From an uncultured Candidatus Poseidoniales archaeon (GTDB lineage Archaea > Thermoplasmatota > Poseidoniia > Poseidoniales > Thalassarchaeaceae): a DNA stretch of 6,079 bases. The notes under the pieces are model-generated. The model saw only the letters and a list, made by a program, of their open reading frames with translations. It did not search any database and was not told the DNA's origin. The position numbers and the translations under genes were made by a program. How positions within the stretch are numbered: the first letter of the stretch is position 1; every line of letters starts with the position of its first letter. Positions 4,887-6,079 of the stretch are shown here, one piece after another. Location of the stretch: contig CATMIM010000081.1 in the NCBI GenBank assembly GCA_950068635.1, positions 1 to 6,079 on the forward strand, given 5' to 3'.

Positions 4887-6079
4887 TCAACCGAGCCGGG
4901 CTTGGAGCCTGTATTGAGCTTCGATGGCGGACTTGATCGAATCGTCGGCTTCCAGCATCACCTTGATCGGGTCGACCATATCAGGGATGCAGGAGTTGAT
5001 GCGCTTGCTCCTACCTTCTCTTCCCAGGCTGATCGTCTTGGCAGTGACTAGGTTCAGGGCGTCCAGGATGAGGATGAGGTCGGATACCCTTCTAGAGGTC
5101 AGCGGGTTCAATCCTGCGTTGGCACAGGTCATCTGGTAAACCGTGTACACCTCACCGGTGGAAACGTTTCTCAGGCCATTGCGCTCATTCAACAGGACGC
5201 TGTAGAGCACAAGTTTCTGATGCGCTGTCAGGGTGGCGATCACAGGAGTTATCTGGTCGAACTCGAGCTGGTTCTGTGCCAAGCGCACGTGCTGCACATT
5301 CACATTCTCGCTCTTGTCATGCTCTGCCTTCTGCACCGAGATGCGCAGCAGGTCGAGCGCTCGCCGGGCGTCCCCATGCTCTTGTGCTGACAGCGCGGCA
5401 CATAATTCGATGATGCCGTCATCGAGCACTCCTTCCTTGATTCCTTCTTTGGCTCGCGCGCTCAGCACGTCCTCGATCTGGGCGGCGTTGTACGGGGCGA
5501 ACACCAGATCCTCCGATCCGAGGCGGGAGGCGACGCGGGCGTCGAGCATGTCGGGAAACAGGAGATCGTTGGTGATGCCGATGATGCAGCAGCGAGAGTT
5601 ACGCAGCCCGTAGTTCAGGCTCGTCAGCGGATAGAGGACGCCGTCACCGCTCTTCTGCACCAGATGGTCCACCTCGTCGAGCACGATCACGTGTACCCCG
5701 CCCAAGGCATCCATGTTCTCCTTCAGACGTTCGAGAACCTTGTCGGTCGGCCAGCCGGTGAATGGAATGGCGCTCTGCCCCTTGCGCGTGAGTGAGTTGC
5801 CGATCTGCGCCAGTACCCTGTACTTCGTGTCGACAGTGCAGCAATTGACCTCGACCACGTGTACTGACCGTCCGAGTACGGCCCCTCTGGCTAACAACTG
5901 CTGGGAGACGAATCGGGTCACCGCTGTCTTGCCTGAGCCGGGCTGTCCGTAGAGGAGCATGTTCGAGGGGATCTGACCTTGGAGAGCCTCCACTAAGTTA
6001 TGGACGAGCGTCTTAATCTCACGCTCGCGGTGCGGCAGCGCGCTGGGGGTGAAACCGTGGTGCAGAACCTCGCGGTTCT
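4887..6079 (-). CDS. cdc6: Orc1/Cdc6 replication initiator (extreme 5' end outside window)
   Basis: This is an AAA+ ATPase that binds replication origins and helps load the MCM helicase. About 396 residues are visible. The frame runs to the right edge and begins NREVLHHGFTPSALPHRE, the conserved opening of archaeal Orc1/Cdc6, so probably only a few to about twenty residues are missing. Counting from the first visible residue: Walker A GQPGSGKT (44-51), Walker B IVLDEVD (131-137), sensor 1 ITND (168-171), the ASRLG arginine-finger region (about 183-187) and sensor 2 GDARRAL (235-241). The winged-helix DNA-binding domain fills about 290-396. All ATPase residues that can be judged by eye are intact, so I expect an active protein. 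A GTG at 5993-5991 must not be taken as the start, because it would cut off the conserved N-terminal segment. The gene ends at TGA 4889-4887, 90 bp before the membrane-protein ATG. Its promoter, and any associated origin, lie beyond the window. Confidence 0.96.
   Translation of the reverse strand, partial: NREVLHHGFTPSALPHREREIKTLVHNLVEALQGQIPSNMLLYGQPGSGKTAVTRFVSQQLLARGAVLGRSVHVVEVNCCTVDTKYRVLAQIGNSLTRKGQSAIPFTGWPTDKVLERLKENMDALGGVHVIVLDEVDHLVQKSGDGVLYPLTSLNYGLRNSRCCIIGITNDLLFPDMLDARVASRLGSEDLVFAPYNAAQIEDVLSARAKEGIKEGVLDDGIIELCAALSAQEHGDARRALDLLRISVQKAEHDKSENVNVQHVRLAQNQLEFDQITPVIATLTAHQKLVLYSVLLNERNGLRNVSTGEVYTVYQMTCANAGLNPLTSRRVSDLILILDALNLVTAKTISLGREGRSKRINSCIPDMVDPIKVMLEADDSIKSAIEAQYRLQARLG

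Noticed and set aside
4597..4936. Plus-strand open frames over the membrane-protein gene and the gap.
   Set aside because: They are opposite-strand shadows. The minus-strand reading has a clear four-helix membrane pattern, and the plus-strand readings match no known protein.
5101..5125. GGGTTCAATCC looks like a tRNA T-loop.
   Set aside because: It lies within the Orc1/Cdc6 winged-helix coding region, and no acceptor, D or anticodon stems can be drawn around it.
5991..5993. GTG at 5993-5991 as the Orc1/Cdc6 start.
   Set aside because: The same frame continues upstream with the conserved LPHRE segment of the family to the window edge, so the start is further out.
1..6079. CRISPR array, insertion sequence, toxin-antitoxin pair or defence system.
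   Set aside because: No regularly spaced repeats, transposase motifs, terminal inverted repeats with duplications, or recognisable nuclease or toxin domains were found on either strand.

Overview
The window reads as a piece of an archaeal chromosome. Three genes carry the argument: an Orc1/Cdc6 replication initiator of the archaeal form, an archaeal/eukaryotic-type phosphopantetheine adenylyltransferase, and, fused to it, a DUF359 domain, the GTP-dependent dephospho-CoA kinase of archaea. Base composition is fairly GC-rich and genes are tightly packed (a 4-nt overlap and a 3-nt gap). This would suit a compact euryarchaeal genome such as a marine Thermoplasmatota/Poseidoniales lineage, but no marker here fixes the lineage.

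Layout. Positions 2-1792 (+) are the C-terminal part of a large, tryptophan-rich protein that I do not recognise. Positions 1793-2184 (392 bases) hold no convincing gene. They contain an unusual density of inverted repeats, including a 12-bp long-range helix closing about 258 nt, which makes this the best place to look for an undescribed structured RNA. Positions 2185-3204 (+) encode the two-domain CoA enzyme. Positions 3201-4190 (+) encode a membrane-anchored family 2 glycosyltransferase whose start overlaps the CoA gene's stop. Positions 4194-4796 (-) encode a four-helix membrane protein of unknown family, convergent with the glycosyltransferase across 3 nt. Positions 4887-6079 (-) encode nearly all of an Orc1/Cdc6 protein; its first residues lie beyond the right edge.

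How the genes fit together. The CoA protein joins the last two steps of CoA synthesis: 4'-phosphopantetheine to dephospho-CoA, then to CoA. It is the counterpart of animal CoA synthase, but with an unrelated kinase domain. The glycosyltransferase is translationally coupled to it, with no obvious pathway link. Orc1/Cdc6 may lie near a replication origin, but the usual place for one, upstream of the gene, is outside the window, and I saw no origin-recognition repeats in the short gap downstream. No tRNA, rRNA, CRISPR array, insertion sequence or recognisable defence system was seen.
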